This document shows positions 52,701 to 64,000 of a stretch of 64,000 nucleotides of DNA, piece after piece (position 1 is the stretch's first letter; every line of letters starts with the position of its first letter). The translations under genes were made by a program, and so were the position numbers. The stretch comes from Bradysia coprophila (lineage: Eukaryota > Arthropoda > Insecta > Diptera > Sciaridae), in NCBI RefSeq assembly GCF_014529535.1, contig NW_023504022.1, positions 10,483,910 to 10,547,909 of the forward strand, in the 5' to 3' direction. The notes beneath the pieces were generated by a model, which saw only the letters and a program-made list of their open reading frames with translations, searched no databases and had not been told where the DNA came from.

Positions 52701-53437
52701 CAATTCCAAAGTGTCAGGTGGTAGTCTAATCAACCTTTCAAATTTACGATTTTTATTCATTACTTATATACATTAAACATTATCTATACATTCTACACAG
52801 CTCTGTAAAAGTTTGTAGATTTGAAGACGAGCACAACAATACTTTTTTCTATTCAAATTGTTTCTTAATCTGAGCACCTTCAGAATTTTTACGCTATTTG
52901 CATCTTCCCACCAGGTAATATGCATATCAGCAATTTTTTTTCTTCTGTGAATAAGACTTTTTGTTGAAGAAAATTGTGCGTCAGTCAAAATACCTTGTAA
53001 ATGAATTGATTATTCATTTGCTATCTGCACCGACCCACACCTTCGTATTTAACTTCCAATTATTTTCAAAACAAAAAACCATTGGATTCCTCTAAATATG
53101 TGATGTAATGATGTAATCCTAAATGCTGTGTACAAAATACGAAAGTAAATAGACATTCGGAAAAAACTCAATAAAATTTTATCAATAAAATTGTTCGTCT
53201 ACCTCATATTACTTATCGATTCATAAGTAAACTAATTCCACGCAAAATAGCCGACTATATCTTATCAATAACGACATTCAAGTTCTAAGACCTTTGTTGT
53301 CACATCACAATGACTAATAAGTGGAATATAACATTAAAAATATATTTGCGTTTCAACTGAAAAACAATTGCTCGTGTTTTTAATTTCGTTTCTTTTTCTT
53401 CATTTTTTTAATTTTTTTTTTCATTTTTATTTTTCAG
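49781..53437. other. Presumed verprolin intron, last part
   Basis: No gene. Copies of the dispersed repeat with AATGAAGTA and GATTTTGTA lie at about 50139, 51030-51075 and 52464-52525. Confidence 0.45.
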
Positions 53438-53452
53438 TTTTTATTGAACGAA

Positions 53453-56400
53453 ATGGGTGTTCCACCTCCACCACCACCAGGTCCACCTCCACCGCCTGGA
53501 CCACCACCGCCACCAATGGGCGGTTTCAAATTGGGTGGTTCGAGTGGCGGCGGCGGTGATACGAGAGCTGCTCTATTGCAAAGCATTCAAATGGGTGCCA
53601 AATTGAAGAAAACGGTTACAGTGGACAAAAGTGCACCGATTATATCGGGGAAAGTTGCGGGTAATGTCAGTCAGTCGACCACCGTCAAAGCTCCATCGAA
53701 TAATGGTAGCATGACGAACGGAGGGAATGCTAAGCTTGGTGGCATTTTTGAAGGAATGTCAAAAATGCCAACACTAAAACCGGTTGGTGGACGAGGTGAG
53801 TGTTTTTTTTTGGCTTATCCTTTATCCTAACACATTCATTACAATTCTTTCACTTACAATTGGCAATTGTGCACTATCATTAAATCTATTACGTCGTCTG
53901 TTCACAATCACACCGTTTGATGCAAAATCTACTATCTGCACTAGATTTAAGACATTTTCAGAGAACTCATCTCTTCTTTGATACAAATAGATCGCTAGTT
54001 ATGTCTGAAGCTACAAATATTATGACTCATCTGCATCGTATGTGCACTGACACCGACGTAGATATGTTAAAAGTAATAAATTATTTACTAAAATACAAAC
54101 GACTTGCCATAACCGATGTTGTACTAGCTGAGTGCTATCACTTTATACATAGTACCACATCCGACCCATACACACTGCGCGTATAACATGCACTTTAGTC
54201 GTAAATTTTCAACTCAATCCGAGAGCGCACTTAAATTCTCGAATGAATCATTCGAGCACTTTTGAAAATATTGGGTAATAATTGCTCGACACTGAAACAT
54301 TCACTGCAAAAGCACTTGACATGTTTTATGAACTAACAAGTGCCTAGCTAACATAAATTGAAAGTCAAAATTTGTATCTGAAAAATGAATCAGAGAAATG
54401 AGCTGAGCATATAATAGAAGTCTTTGAAAGAGGATTTTATCACAAACGAAAACGATTTATTTGAAGGATTTTCACGGGATTTTATAATTTGCAAATAGCC
54501 TGTAAAATTCCGAGCCATTATTACCCAATATTTTCAGAAGTGCACGAGTGATTCATTCGAGTGTGTATGTGTGCTCATTGCATTAAATGAGTTGAAAATT
54601 TACGACTAAAGTGCATCGTATGTCATACGCAGAACGGAATAGGCATCACTATAAATATTGATAGCACTAGCACTCAGCTAGTAACATCAATTATGACAAT
54701 TTATAAGTATTTGAATAAGTAATTTATTGTGGATGAAATTCAGTTCAGTGCAATTTCGCAGGGACTGAGTCAGAATATTTGTCGCTTTAAATAACCGAAA
54801 AAGATGAGAACTGAACAAAGAAATTTTTAAGAATTTTATTGCCATGAGATACTATCCTCAAAAAAATGCAAATAAGGCGGCGGCACCAGTCTCCATGACC
54901 AGTAGTCGGACAACTATTGTTCTTTTATTTATCAAACAGAAAGAATAGTAGGTGTCCGACTATTGGTCGGAGACTGGCGCGAGCGCCCATCCTAATCACG
55001 AGATTGATAAGCGATTTTATTTAACAGACAGTTTCGCCATATCATCATTTCATCTACAACTTCGCCTTGCGTTTGATACAAAATCTGTTACTTCATTTGT
55101 TTAACACATGTTTCATATACAATACAAGTTAACCAGAGGACAGAGCCGCACTGGCTCGAAAATGCCCATCAAAGGCTATAAAGTCACTTTAAGAATCGCC
55201 CGAATATAGTATGGTCAGTTAGGGCCTGACCGGAGTTCATTGCTTTTTTCCGTTGTTTCTGTCGATAAAAGAAGTTTCTGAAAGGTTGAAGGGAAGGGTG
55301 TATTTTGCACATAGTCAATTGCTTACTTCGTAAATCATGAAAGTTCAACTGTTTCACCAATTGGTATTGGTTTCACAGTTTATTCGTGTCAATGATAAAG
55401 CCTTATCGATATCCGACAATATAATCTTTCGATGGAGTGAAAACAAAATTAAAATCATTTCTGTGCTGAAATCAACAGCAACATTTTGGTTTGGGACAAC
55501 AAATTCTCAAAATGTAATAGAAGTTTCCTCATATATTTTGGAAAGCCATGATAAAGTGTCTGATTTGTATGGGAGTGGGAGATGCTGCAAAAAGTGATGA
55601 ATTTGTGGCTATTCAATGTGGACACTGTTTTCATAAAAATTGCCTGGAAGTATGGCTACAAACTTCACACACCTGTCCAGCATGTCGCTTGCCAACGGAA
55701 TCAAACAGACTTATCAAATTACACGTAGAATTCGAATACAATCATTGTGAAGGTTGCAGAATCGTACAAAGTGAAGTGTTAGATAAAGTATCAACGATCG
55801 ATTTGTTAGAGATTGAATGCAGCAATCTGAGAGAAACGGTTTCTGTTCAACGCAATAACATTTCAGAATTGTGTAACGAATGTAGTGAGCTGAAAAGAGA
55901 AAATGCATGCCAGGAGGACCAAATTGTAGATTTGATACATAAGTGCATCGATTGCAAGAACGAAGATTTGTTGAACAAGGATAGAATTAAGGAATTGGAA
56001 AATGTGATTTCGTTACACAAGGAGAAGGAGAAGAAATGTGAAGAGGAGTGTTGGGACTACAAAATTGAAATTTTACAATGTAAAGGCAAAATTGCTAAAT
56101 TCGCGAGAAAGTATAGTCGTTTGAAAAATGAAGCTTCACTGCAAAAGAAGAAGATCTCGTCACTGGAGGAGGAGTGCAATGATTTCAGAAGCCAAATATC
56201 GTTTTCAGTACTCGGGGAAAATAGTGACAGCAGTACTGCAAGGCAAACGATATGTGAAGATTTGGATGAACAAATTGTATTGGAACATCAAGGTAATAAC
56301 TCATTATAGAGATGAAAGTCGAGAAACGAAATCGGAAACATGAGAACGTTTTTGTATTGGTACATAAATGACGTCACGATGTTCTATTGAATTTTTAGGA

Positions 56401-59400
56401 CACGAGTGACTAGAAAAGGGTCAAAATTCACCCAAATGTGTTAGAACCGTCACATTTTCCGTTACACATCACCTTCCTTATGGCGTGATATCATTTGTGT
56501 AAACCCTTAGAAATTTGAACAGACAGCAATAATGAGCAAATGAGGGTATACTGCAGTTGATTCATCTGTTATCGATAACGTCGCGAGAAATAAACGACAA
56601 GCTTTGACTGATGTGCTCTTATACAGGGCGAACTCTATGTTAAAAAAATGAAGTAAAAGATTTCGGATCAATCTATTGAAAGAACGAAGTAACAGAACCG
56701 ATTTCTGCATACATTCTGTGAAAGCAATCCCTTCTTTTGTGACTCTTTCATTTCGTTTTCTAATCTTAACGAGTAACCGACTGATGATGATAATTTCCTT
56801 TTTATTTTGAATAGGTCTGAGTACAACGCCAACGAACCGATCGCCACCAAGCGAACCAACAGAAACAACACAACAAACAAACTACAATTCCAATGGACCT
56901 GCCTTAGATTTTAATGCCGAGCTGACTAAACATTTGACGCTCAAAAAGCAGAAGAAACAACAACAAGAACAGTCAGCTAATGCAACCGAGGCAAATCTAA
57001 GAACAAATCGAGGTCCACCGCCTCAACCTCCGGCACAAAAGCAATATCCAGTTGATTCAGCACCAAAAGGGAAAAGTAGTCCACCAGCCGTACCGCCGCC
57101 GCCAATCACACAACAGCAACATTCGAACGAATCAAATTCTAGTGCATTATTCAAAAAACAGACAAATAGGTGAGCTAACGTCACGGCAATTCGCTGCAAT
57201 ATATTATTTAGAAAAGCCCTTGCTATAGCCGCCACCCATAAGTCATTTTTGTCGAATTTTGCTTATCAATCAATCAAATTTGTAAATGTCCTCCTCATAC
57301 AGCCATTCAACATCGCTGAGTCCTACAACAAATGGCATATCGCTTAATTCGAATACAGTAGTTGCACCCAATAAATCGTCGTTGTTTAGTAATATGTCCC
57401 AAACGACAACGACTAATGACCGAGAGAGCAATAGTAGCATCAGCAGCCTTAATAGTAACAGTAATAGTACGAAGCCAGTACCGAATCATGGTAAACCCAA
57501 TTGTGCGCCAAAGCCTCCAGGCATACAGCAAATTATCGCTGCTAAAGGTGGTAACAACGGTAGCACTAACGGTAGTAATGGAACAGGACGACCAACAGTG
57601 GCTAGACATCACAGTATGAAAAGTCCAAGGTAATTGAATTGACGGTTTTGCGTTCTGTAGTCGTTCGCATAGATTTGCATTAATTGTTGGCTTAGCTTAT
57701 CATCTTTTATCGACAGAACTCTGCAAGGAATTCCAGTTCCACTAAAGTTTTTACTTGCCTCCAAAACTCATTATATGCAGACAGTGCCGGCCGGGCCATA
57801 TGGGATTAGATGGAGAAACACAAATGCGCTCTTAAGCCCGATTTACCTATCTAACATCTATGGCGCCTTTTTCGTCATTCTCAAGTTTTGTTTAGAAAGA
57901 TTTGAGTTCGGTCTGACCGAAACCCGAACCTGATTTCGATCAGAACCTTAACTAAGATTTCATGATCGACCAGAACTTGACCTGAACCTGAAATTATCTA
58001 TTTCGGATTCCACTCGAACCTGAATCGGTTCGACCCGAAACTTAACTTTCAGGTTTGAACTGCAACTGAAATTTCTGGAGTAAGAATCTCTGGTTACCCG
58101 AGCCCGACCTGATCAGTCGGAAATTTCAGGTTCTGGTCAGGCTCGGATCAACCCCGAAAGTAACGAACGAAAGTCATACTTGAATCGAACCAAGTCAGAT
58201 TCGCGTCGGTCTCGAGTCGAAACCGAAATCGAAAATTTCCGAATCGGGTCAAGTTCGGGTCAAACTCGAAATCTTAGTTCAGGCTCGGGTTAAAATCCAG
58301 TTCGGACGAACCAGAATTGAAACAGATTAAATCGAATCCAATTTATTGAATAACCCACCTGTGCCTTTGGAATCAAGGCCGGAACTGTCTGCAGAATGTT
58401 TTCAAAAATAGATTTCTATTTGTGTGCATGCTGCCTCGTGTAAAACTTAAAACTCCAATCCAATTAATGCATTCTCCAATTTTTCGACAGATCTCCGCCA
58501 GTTACAACCAGCGGTGGACCAGTATTCCCAACAACTCAACATTTCGGCACAATGCGCGGCGCTCCGCAACAATTTCAGTCGCAAGACTCGATTAATCGAC
58601 CTGCACCGACAGCACCAATAGGTACGCAATACAACGGCAACTGAAATTGGTTTTTTGCATTTGAAATTCATATTTTTCCAATCCAGGACGACCAACAGTT
58701 GCACCGCCTCGACCTCCGAACATCAAACCGCCTCCACCACCCACGCCGATTCGTAGTATTTCCAATACGAACCTAACAAATTTACCATTAAGTCTACCGC
58801 CAAATGCTGTGAATAGTAATTCGAATTTCGGTTCGGCGACGAACGTATCATCGAATGCATCGACACTGAAAAAGCAAATGAAGCACCAGGTCGGTTCCAG
58901 TTCGGTGAACGATGTTTCTAGCATGCACAATACGGCGAACAGTATTAGCAATAATAATTTAGGAATGCAAAGTGAAAAAAGTGCACCGCCATTGCCACCG
59001 CATCGAACGTGTCCAGCACCGCCGCCACCAGTGCGACAGAATAGCAATGTGAGTGTTTAATCAATTTTGTTTTTTGCCTGATAATTCTCGACTTAACATG
59101 GATAATGTGATAACGGTAGCCGTGTGTCTGATAAAAACGTTTTTTTTTGCTTTCATTGAAACAAGTCTTTCTATTTCGTACTACAGTCACTAACGGCTCC
59201 AGCACCAGTACCACCGCAACGGCACTCATCCATACGCACCTCGTCCGTGTCACATCAAACGGTCACCATGCAATCACCAACGGTAACAGCAACAGTAACA
59301 ACAACGAAACAAGTGAATCGATTGATCATTGATTTGGAAAAGAAATTTTCGCAAAATTTCCACAACGTGACCGAATTTCGACCACCCGGACCGTTTACCA

Positions 59401-62400
59401 ATCTTCCCAAATCATATCCTAGTCGTAATGTTAAATCGGTTAACGGTATGTATGACTTTTGATAGAAATTGACCATTTTTTTTGTTGTTGCATGGATTGT
59501 AATTGTATCAACGACGCGTCTGTGCGTTTTTCTTTTAACTTTTTTTTTGTTCTCTTTGTGAATAAAATTTTTCATTTATTTGTTTTACTAAAATGTCATT
59601 TGGATGGTTGGTTAAGTTCTAAAAAAATTGTTGCATGATGAAAAGTTAGCTGCAGCTTACTTGTTAATGAAATGACAATTGTGCAGCCAACGACTTATGA
59701 TTTCGGTAGAATGTAGTAGGATTTTGAGTAGAAAATTTAATTTGTAATTGCAAACGCCTCACGGTTGGTTTGAAACGAGATTAAATAGGGAACGCCGACC
59801 ACCAATAATTTTTTTTCATATTATTAATCAGTGATGGACAAGAACATCACACAGGAAAAAATCAAACCGATCGGCTGGGCCGTTTCTGAGAACCAGCAGC
59901 TGTGTCGTCCACGGCCTGTAGAGTAGCGGTTAGTTGTGACTTATATTGGGATCGGTAGCAGGACTAATTCTAAGACTTTTTATTTAAAAAAATTCACCTT
60001 GGAACATCTGGTTGGGCAGCTGTAGCCCCAAGTAGTCGAAAAATCACGATTTTCAATCGACGATATCTTCGAAAGGAAGCAACCGTGGAAGTTTCGGATT
60101 GTTGATATGGATAGAGGGTTACAAGCCCTATCCACCACTAGTAACTGATTTTTTAGATGTTGTCTATAATGGCCCATTTTCGACCATCTTTTTTTTTGCT
60201 ACCATCGGCGAACTTTGAACACTGCTGGAACGCTTCCAACGTACTTTTTTTAATCAAAATATGTACAGTTGCTTAGCCCTAAGCTTAAGCTTTGTAACAT
60301 TACCAAGCATGATACTCATCGGTCGCGACGCGTACCGTTTTTGTTAGATTTTTTGTAGCGAGGTCGCTCTACGACGAAATTTACGAACGAATCTTAAATT
60401 TCGAAATTGTAACACAGCTACTTCGTGTCCTTTGTTCTTGAATGATTTTTTCGTGGTAATAGACAACAGGTGAGCGTCGAAGAAGTCAAATATGACTGAT
60501 TTTGGTGTAGGTCGTAGGTGTCACTATTGGGCTTATGCGGGAATTCTGATTTCTTCTAAAATTCAAAAATTTTCTAGGTTTTGGTTGTTAAATCTTTTTT
60601 AGTGAGCCAATAATGATTTAGCAACCGTTTTAAATACAATAGCTTCAATAATAATTGAATTTTAGAAGAAATCAGAATTCCCGCATAAGCCCAATAGTGA
60701 CACCTACACCAAAATCAGTCATATTTGACTTCTTCGACACTCACCTGTTGTCTATTACCACGAAAAAATCATTCAAGAACAAAGGACACGAAGTAGCTGT
60801 GTTACAATTTCGAAATCTAAGATTCGTTCGTAAATTTCGTCGTAGAGCGACCTCGCTACAAAAAATCTAACAAAAACGGTACGCGTCGCGACCGATGAGT
60901 ATCATGCTTGGTAATGTTACAAAGCTTAAGCTTAGGGCTAAGCAACTGTACATATTTTGATTAAAAAAAGTACGTTGGAAGCGTTCCAGCAGTGTTCAAA
61001 GTTCGCCGATGGTAGCAAAAAAAAAGATGGTCGAAAATGGGCCATTATAGACAACATCTAAAAAATCAGTTACTAGTGGTGGATAGGGCTTGTAACCCTC
61101 TATCCATATCAACAATCCGAAACTTCCACGGTTGCTTCCTTTCGAAGATATCGTCGATTGAAAATCGTGATTTTTCGACTACTTGGGGCTACAGCTGCCC
61201 AACCAGATGTTCCAAGGTGAATTTTTTTTAAATAAAAAGTCTTAGAATTAGTCCTGCTACCGATCCCAATATAAGTCACAACTAACCGCTACTCTACAGG
61301 CCGTGGACGACACAGCTGCTGGTTCTCAGAAACGGCCCAGCCGATCGGTTTGATTTTTTCCTGTGTGATGTTCTTGTCCATCACTGATTAATAATATGAA
61401 AAAAAAATTATTGGTGGTCGGCGTTCCCTATTTAATCTCGTTTCAAACCAACCGTGGCCTTTATGTTAGAACTTTACAACCCAAGTAAGAGACTAATTTT
61501 CGACTAAGCGTCGAAAACAAGGGTTCTTTTCGGATATCCAAAACCCAATTTTATTCGACTGGTCTTTCCTCAATTTTAATTTTCCCTCGTAAGTCCTAAA
61601 TTAGACAAAATTTAGACAAAATTTAGACAAAATTTTCCGATCGGAAAACGGATGACTATGCGGAAACGAAGTGATAAAAATAAAGTATGAGATCCGAATC
61701 TAGCACTTCAGTACGATCATTACTGTTTCGACTTGAAGTTATTTCCGAATTGTTTTGCTCACGACTACACAGTACATGATTTAATCATTTCTACCTCTGA
61801 ACACTAGAAAAGTTTTGCTAGATAATTTTCCTTTGCTACCTTACACAACATACGGTTAGTTGTGGTCTCGCTGAATATGAAATCTATCAATGATTCACCA
61901 GTTTTGTGTCTGACTTTGTGGTGAAAATTTTCACCATTCTTTACCTTCACTTATTCCTTCGATCTTTTAATTTTTTTTAAGCTTCTTTATTTGTTTGAAA
62001 GAAACAAAAATCTTAAAACTATGATAACGGACAAAATCCTACTGTTTTATGTTGAACAACTTCATTCAAAAGCATAGCAAATGATCGTTAGGAAAAGAAT
62101 GACTTCGACGGCAAAATGTTCGAAAACTTAAAAAGTGGTAGCAACGATCAAGTAAATTTAAAGACGATTAAGCTAACAACTTACGAGCGCAGTCCGGGAA
62201 ACACAGAATCGATCTTTTAATTTTTTGTACCTAAGTAAATCCTGATTTTTCCAACGCATTTCGTTGCTTAATATACGGCAATTACTAGTGTGCAACTTCT
62301 TATTTCGCAGGAAGTATTTTTAGAAGCTTCATTATCTTGCCATATTTCACCAGTCTACATTTTATGGGGCAATTTTCAGTATCTCCATTTGTTATCTTAA

Positions 62401-63287
62401 ATATTGCTAATGGTGATCTTGTAGGTTTGTTCCAAATAACTGTAAACCCGAACTTTGACAACACGAACGCCGACGATTTCATCCGCAGAGGTGAACATAA
62501 CCTAAACGTCAACAAATTTCTTTGTAAATTTTTCGTTAAAATTTTCGTCAGCCTGAAAGTTGAGGTTAAGTTGCCTTCTGTGGATGAAATTTGACATTTC
62601 GAAATGACCTTTGAACAAACCTATATGGTAGTTGACATTTATTGTTGTCATTGTTGCCGGAGTTCACTTATAGCGAAATTTATGATAAACGTATTGAAGT
62701 CATAGATTTTGTATTAAACAATAGGAGATCACAAAAGAAGTAGTAGATTGATGATTTGTTGTCGTTTCTAAACAGTTAAAAAAGTCGGGGAATTGCGACA
62801 AAAAATTGATTGGTGATTATGGCTTGGTGATTTTTTTTTTCTTTTAATTTATTTAAATTTGTTCCATCTGCAAGAATTCGATGGTTAGCTTACGACCAAG
62901 ATTGATTTAGTAGATTTTTTAGGAGACATTCTGTATAATCATGAAATATTTAGTTTTCGCATTAAAAAAAAGCTTCACTAAAAATCTATTCAGTCCATCC
63001 TAGCCGTAGGTAGCACTTTCAGCCAATTTCTTGACCCATTCTAGCAGTGCTTTGATTTCAGTAGACTTTTATCTTTTGTTGTTGATGAATTTTTTTTTGT
63101 TCAATTTCCTTTTGAATTATCGCTAATCAACTCATTCCTTTTTGTATACGCTACCTTTGATGCACAATTAACAGAAGTAATACGTAAACCTCAAGCGCCG
63201 AGTCCGCCAGTTAAGCAACAAAAGTATTATGTGGAATTAGGTGACGATGGTGCCAATACAAATAATAATACGACTACGTATTGCTAA
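53453..63287 (+). CDS. Vrp1: Verprolin 1 / WASP-interacting protein
   Basis: Seven coding exons: 53453-53795, 56815-57169, 57303-57629, 58491-58621, 58687-59048, 59187-59445 and 63175-63287, giving 629 residues. Order: N-terminal polyproline GVPPPPPPGPPPPPGPPPPP, then an actin-binding WH2 motif (RAALLQSIQMGAKLKKTV, about residues 40-60) and a second glycine-rich WH2-like block (GGIFEGMSKMPTLK). The middle is Asn/Ser-rich with further proline runs. The C-terminal WASP-binding domain has LIIDLEKKFSQNFHNV then EFRPPGPFTNLPKSYPSR. It stabilises WASP and links it to actin; in Drosophila it is needed for myoblast fusion. The ATG at 53453 follows an acceptor at 53437, so the 5' UTR exon is remote. 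The final exon ends NNNTTTYC. AATAAA follows at 63295. Confidence 0.95.
53796..54039. other. Verprolin first coding intron, beginning
   Basis: Donor GTGAGT. Short intronic stretch before the palindromic element; no gene. Confidence 0.5.
54040..54770. mobile_element. Palindromic element, about 730 bp, in a verprolin intron
   Basis: The inner arms TGCACTTTAGTCGTAAATTT (54189) and AAATTTACGACTAAAGTGCA (54615) are near-perfect. Further out, CTAGCTGAGTGCTATC on the left matches GATAGCACTAGCACTCAGCTAG on the right, less well. Non-coding. Confidence 0.8.
54884..54979. mobile_element. Hairpin MITE, about 96 bp
   Basis: CACCAGTCTCC and GTAGTCGGACA on the left pair with TGTCCGACTA and GGAGACTGG on the right. 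The block AAAGAAxAxTAGGTGTC also occurs near 6784-6830, so the family has at least two members here. Confidence 0.75.
55548..56309 (+). CDS. Intronless RING-finger coiled-coil protein, TRAIP-like, nested in verprolin
   Basis: One uninterrupted frame of 253 residues inside a verprolin intron, same strand. Residues 4-46 form a RING domain with ligands C4, C7, C24, H26, H29, C32, C43 and C46 (CLIC, CGHCFHKNC, CPAC). IKLHVEF follows, as after the RING of TRAIP/NOPO E3 ligases. Residues about 80-225 are strongly heptad-like, rich in Glu, Lys and Leu, and carry an unusual number of cysteines (CNECSELK, CIDCKNED). Expected activity is ubiquitin transfer. TRAIP relatives act in DNA-damage and replisome control, but this copy is much shorter than the 400-plus residues of TRAIP. 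Lack of introns suggests a retrocopy. Full-length orthologue elsewhere is expected but unseen. Confidence 0.8.
   Translation: MIKCLICMGVGDAAKSDEFVAIQCGHCFHKNCLEVWLQTSHTCPACRLPTESNRLIKLHVEFEYNHCEGCRIVQSEVLDKVSTIDLLEIECSNLRETVSVQRNNISELCNECSELKRENACQEDQIVDLIHKCIDCKNEDLLNKDRIKELENVISLHKEKEKKCEEECWDYKIEILQCKGKIAKFARKYSRLKNEASLQKKKISSLEEECNDFRSQISFSVLGENSDSSTARQTICEDLDEQIVLEHQGNNSL
57782..58387. mobile_element. hAT-type non-autonomous element, 606 bp, in a verprolin intron
   Basis: It starts CAGTGCCGGCC and ends GGCCGGAACTG. Flanks TATGCAGA (57774-57781) and TCTGCAGA (58388-58395) are an 8-bp duplication with one mismatch. The interior is full of CCTGAACCTGAAATT-type short repeats in both orientations, shared with the ankyrin-gene intron repeat at 1401-1714. 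Confidence 0.85.
59760..61456. mobile_element. 1.7-kb near-perfect palindrome with 4-bp target duplication
   Basis: It begins CACGGTTGGTTTG and ends CAAACCAACCGTG, flanked by GCCT at 59756-59759 and 61457-61460. The two arms (about 840 bp each) are almost identical: the same 64-residue frame appears on the minus strand at 59980-60177 and on the plus strand at 61037-61231. The loop near 60590-60650 is tiny. CAC ends with 4-bp duplication fit Chapaev-type (CMC) elements. No transposase. It lies in the last verprolin intron. Confidence 0.88.
61457..62423. other. Last verprolin intron, middle
   Basis: Intronic. A three-fold direct repeat of AAATTTAGACA is at about 61605-61635. No gene. Confidence 0.5.
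62424..62621. mobile_element. MITE with TA target duplication, 198 bp
   Basis: It begins GGTTTGTTCCAAA and ends TTTGAACAAACC, with TA on both sides (62422-62423 and 62622-62623). Inner arms GATTTCATCCGCAGA and TCTGTGGATGAAATTTG pair too. TA duplications fit the Tc1/mariner group. Confidence 0.75.
62622..63174. other. Last verprolin intron, end
   Basis: AT-rich, up to the acceptor ATTAACAG before the last exon. A dispersed-repeat copy lies at about 62688-62730. Confidence 0.5.
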
Positions 63288-64000
63288 TTAGGAACAATAA
63301 ATGTTTACATTCGTCAATGGGTCGATGTCACATCATAATGTATATGTTAGACTCAAACTAAAGTTTTAGAGCCATATGGAAAGGGAACGGGGCAAGGAGC
63401 AAGAGTAAATTGTTGATTGAATTTTTAGTACCGTTGTTGAGAGGGGGATTGCAAAGGGAGTGACAATAGCTCAACATCATTTCTTCCCCATTTCATATTT
63501 TAGATCGAGTACATAATCCGTGCGATGTTTTAAGTTACAATTCCTAACCATCCGTCTGTATCTTCTTTACGGTCTAAATTTCTCACTTCATCGCTTCATT
63601 ACAGCACGAATTTTGTAATAGCTATGGATAGTAAATGGCTTAGTCCTCTGTAACCGTTTAAAGTTCTAGGTCTATCTTCAGACTCAGCCCAATGAGTGAT
63701 AAATATCTTAGACATTTACTAGATATTCTTAGGGTTTGTCCGTTTAACACCAGCCTTAGGTTTCAAAGGGTATTTTGAACTTCAAGATCATTTTTAGATG
63801 CTTTAATGACTTCTAAATGAAAACCGGATAATTTCTCTGACAAAGCAAGGACAGAGATCTGCAAACAAGGGATCTTCGATCTGCGTTTCTGCTTCTTTTT
63901 TGAGGAGCATCCCACAATCTAGCCCAATGGTCATTTCTGAATCTATTTTCCTTGAAAGAGAACATAATCAACGAGTCCCTTATATGATAAATCTTGAGGT
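63288..64000. other. Verprolin 3' UTR and flank
   Basis: AATAAA at 63295 is very close to the stop, so longer 3' UTR forms may use later signals. No other gene is visible up to the window edge. Confidence 0.5.

Noticed and set aside
53444-53452. Earlier verprolin start three codons upstream
   Set aside because: The codon there is TTG. The first ATG, at 53453, begins the conserved MGVPPPPPP.
55337-55597. 86-codon frame upstream of the RING gene
   Set aside because: It overlaps the RING gene in another frame and has no recognisable features; at most 5' UTR.
59980-61231. Repeated 64-residue frame (MGHYRQHLKNQ...) on both strands
   Set aside because: Mirror images in the arms of a palindrome; non-coding element.
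62337-62594. 85-codon plus-strand frame in the last verprolin intron
   Set aside because: Most of it runs through a MITE with TA duplications, and a matching frame exists on the other strand.

Overview
This window looks like nuclear DNA of a nematoceran fly. The genes are compact, with many short GT-AG introns in AT-rich DNA. The coding set is insect-like: a transformer-2 homologue, a type-B carboxylesterase, Tom20, adenosine kinase, Nprl3, BLOC-1 subunit 1 and verprolin 1. A fungus gnat (Sciaridae) or close relative is my inference; no species marker was tested. All exon models were built by eye from splice sites, reading frames and family knowledge.

Layout: 1-4051 (-) is a large ankyrin-repeat gene that runs off the left edge. 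4052-8782 is intergenic and holds a 1-kb palindromic element and a small hairpin MITE. 8783-13325 (+) is Tom20, with a 1.4-kb palindrome in its second intron. 13326-16397 holds a small hairpin MITE and a reverse-transcriptase relic split by a palindrome-rich element. 16398-18824 (-) is a secreted carboxylesterase with an intact Ser-Glu-His triad but an unresolved last junction.

19226-25294 is the most striking object: a 6-kb foldback element. Its arms are arrays of diverged tandem repeats built on GAGACC/GAGACGTCTC. The left arm carries a nested hAT-type element with a perfect 8-bp target duplication, and the right arm carries a 5S rRNA gene fragment. 25295-28891 contains further palindromes and a 1.16-kb repeat that has a second copy at 46381-47541.

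28892-31148 (+) adenosine kinase and 31363-33582 (-) Nprl3 converge with nearly overlapping poly(A) signals. 35435-38905 (+) is transformer-2, with a possible distal alternative 3' exon at 41446-41500. 41719-42590 (-) is Bloc1s1. It appears divergent from 53453-63287 (+) verprolin 1/WIP, whose 5' non-coding exon probably lies near 43.3-43.8 kb. An intronless TRAIP-like RING gene (55548-56309) sits in a verprolin intron, and a 1.7-kb near-perfect palindrome with 4-bp target duplications sits in its last intron.

The genes do not form one pathway. They are housekeeping and cell-biology loci (mitochondrial import, purine salvage, GATOR1/TORC1 control, splicing and sex determination, lysosome-related organelle biogenesis, actin regulation). 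The unusual content is the density of inverted-repeat elements: about a dozen and a half hairpins, several longer than 1 kb, in introns and intergenic DNA. They could be read as dsRNA. I found no CRISPR array, intact tRNA, bacterial operon or complete transposase gene.
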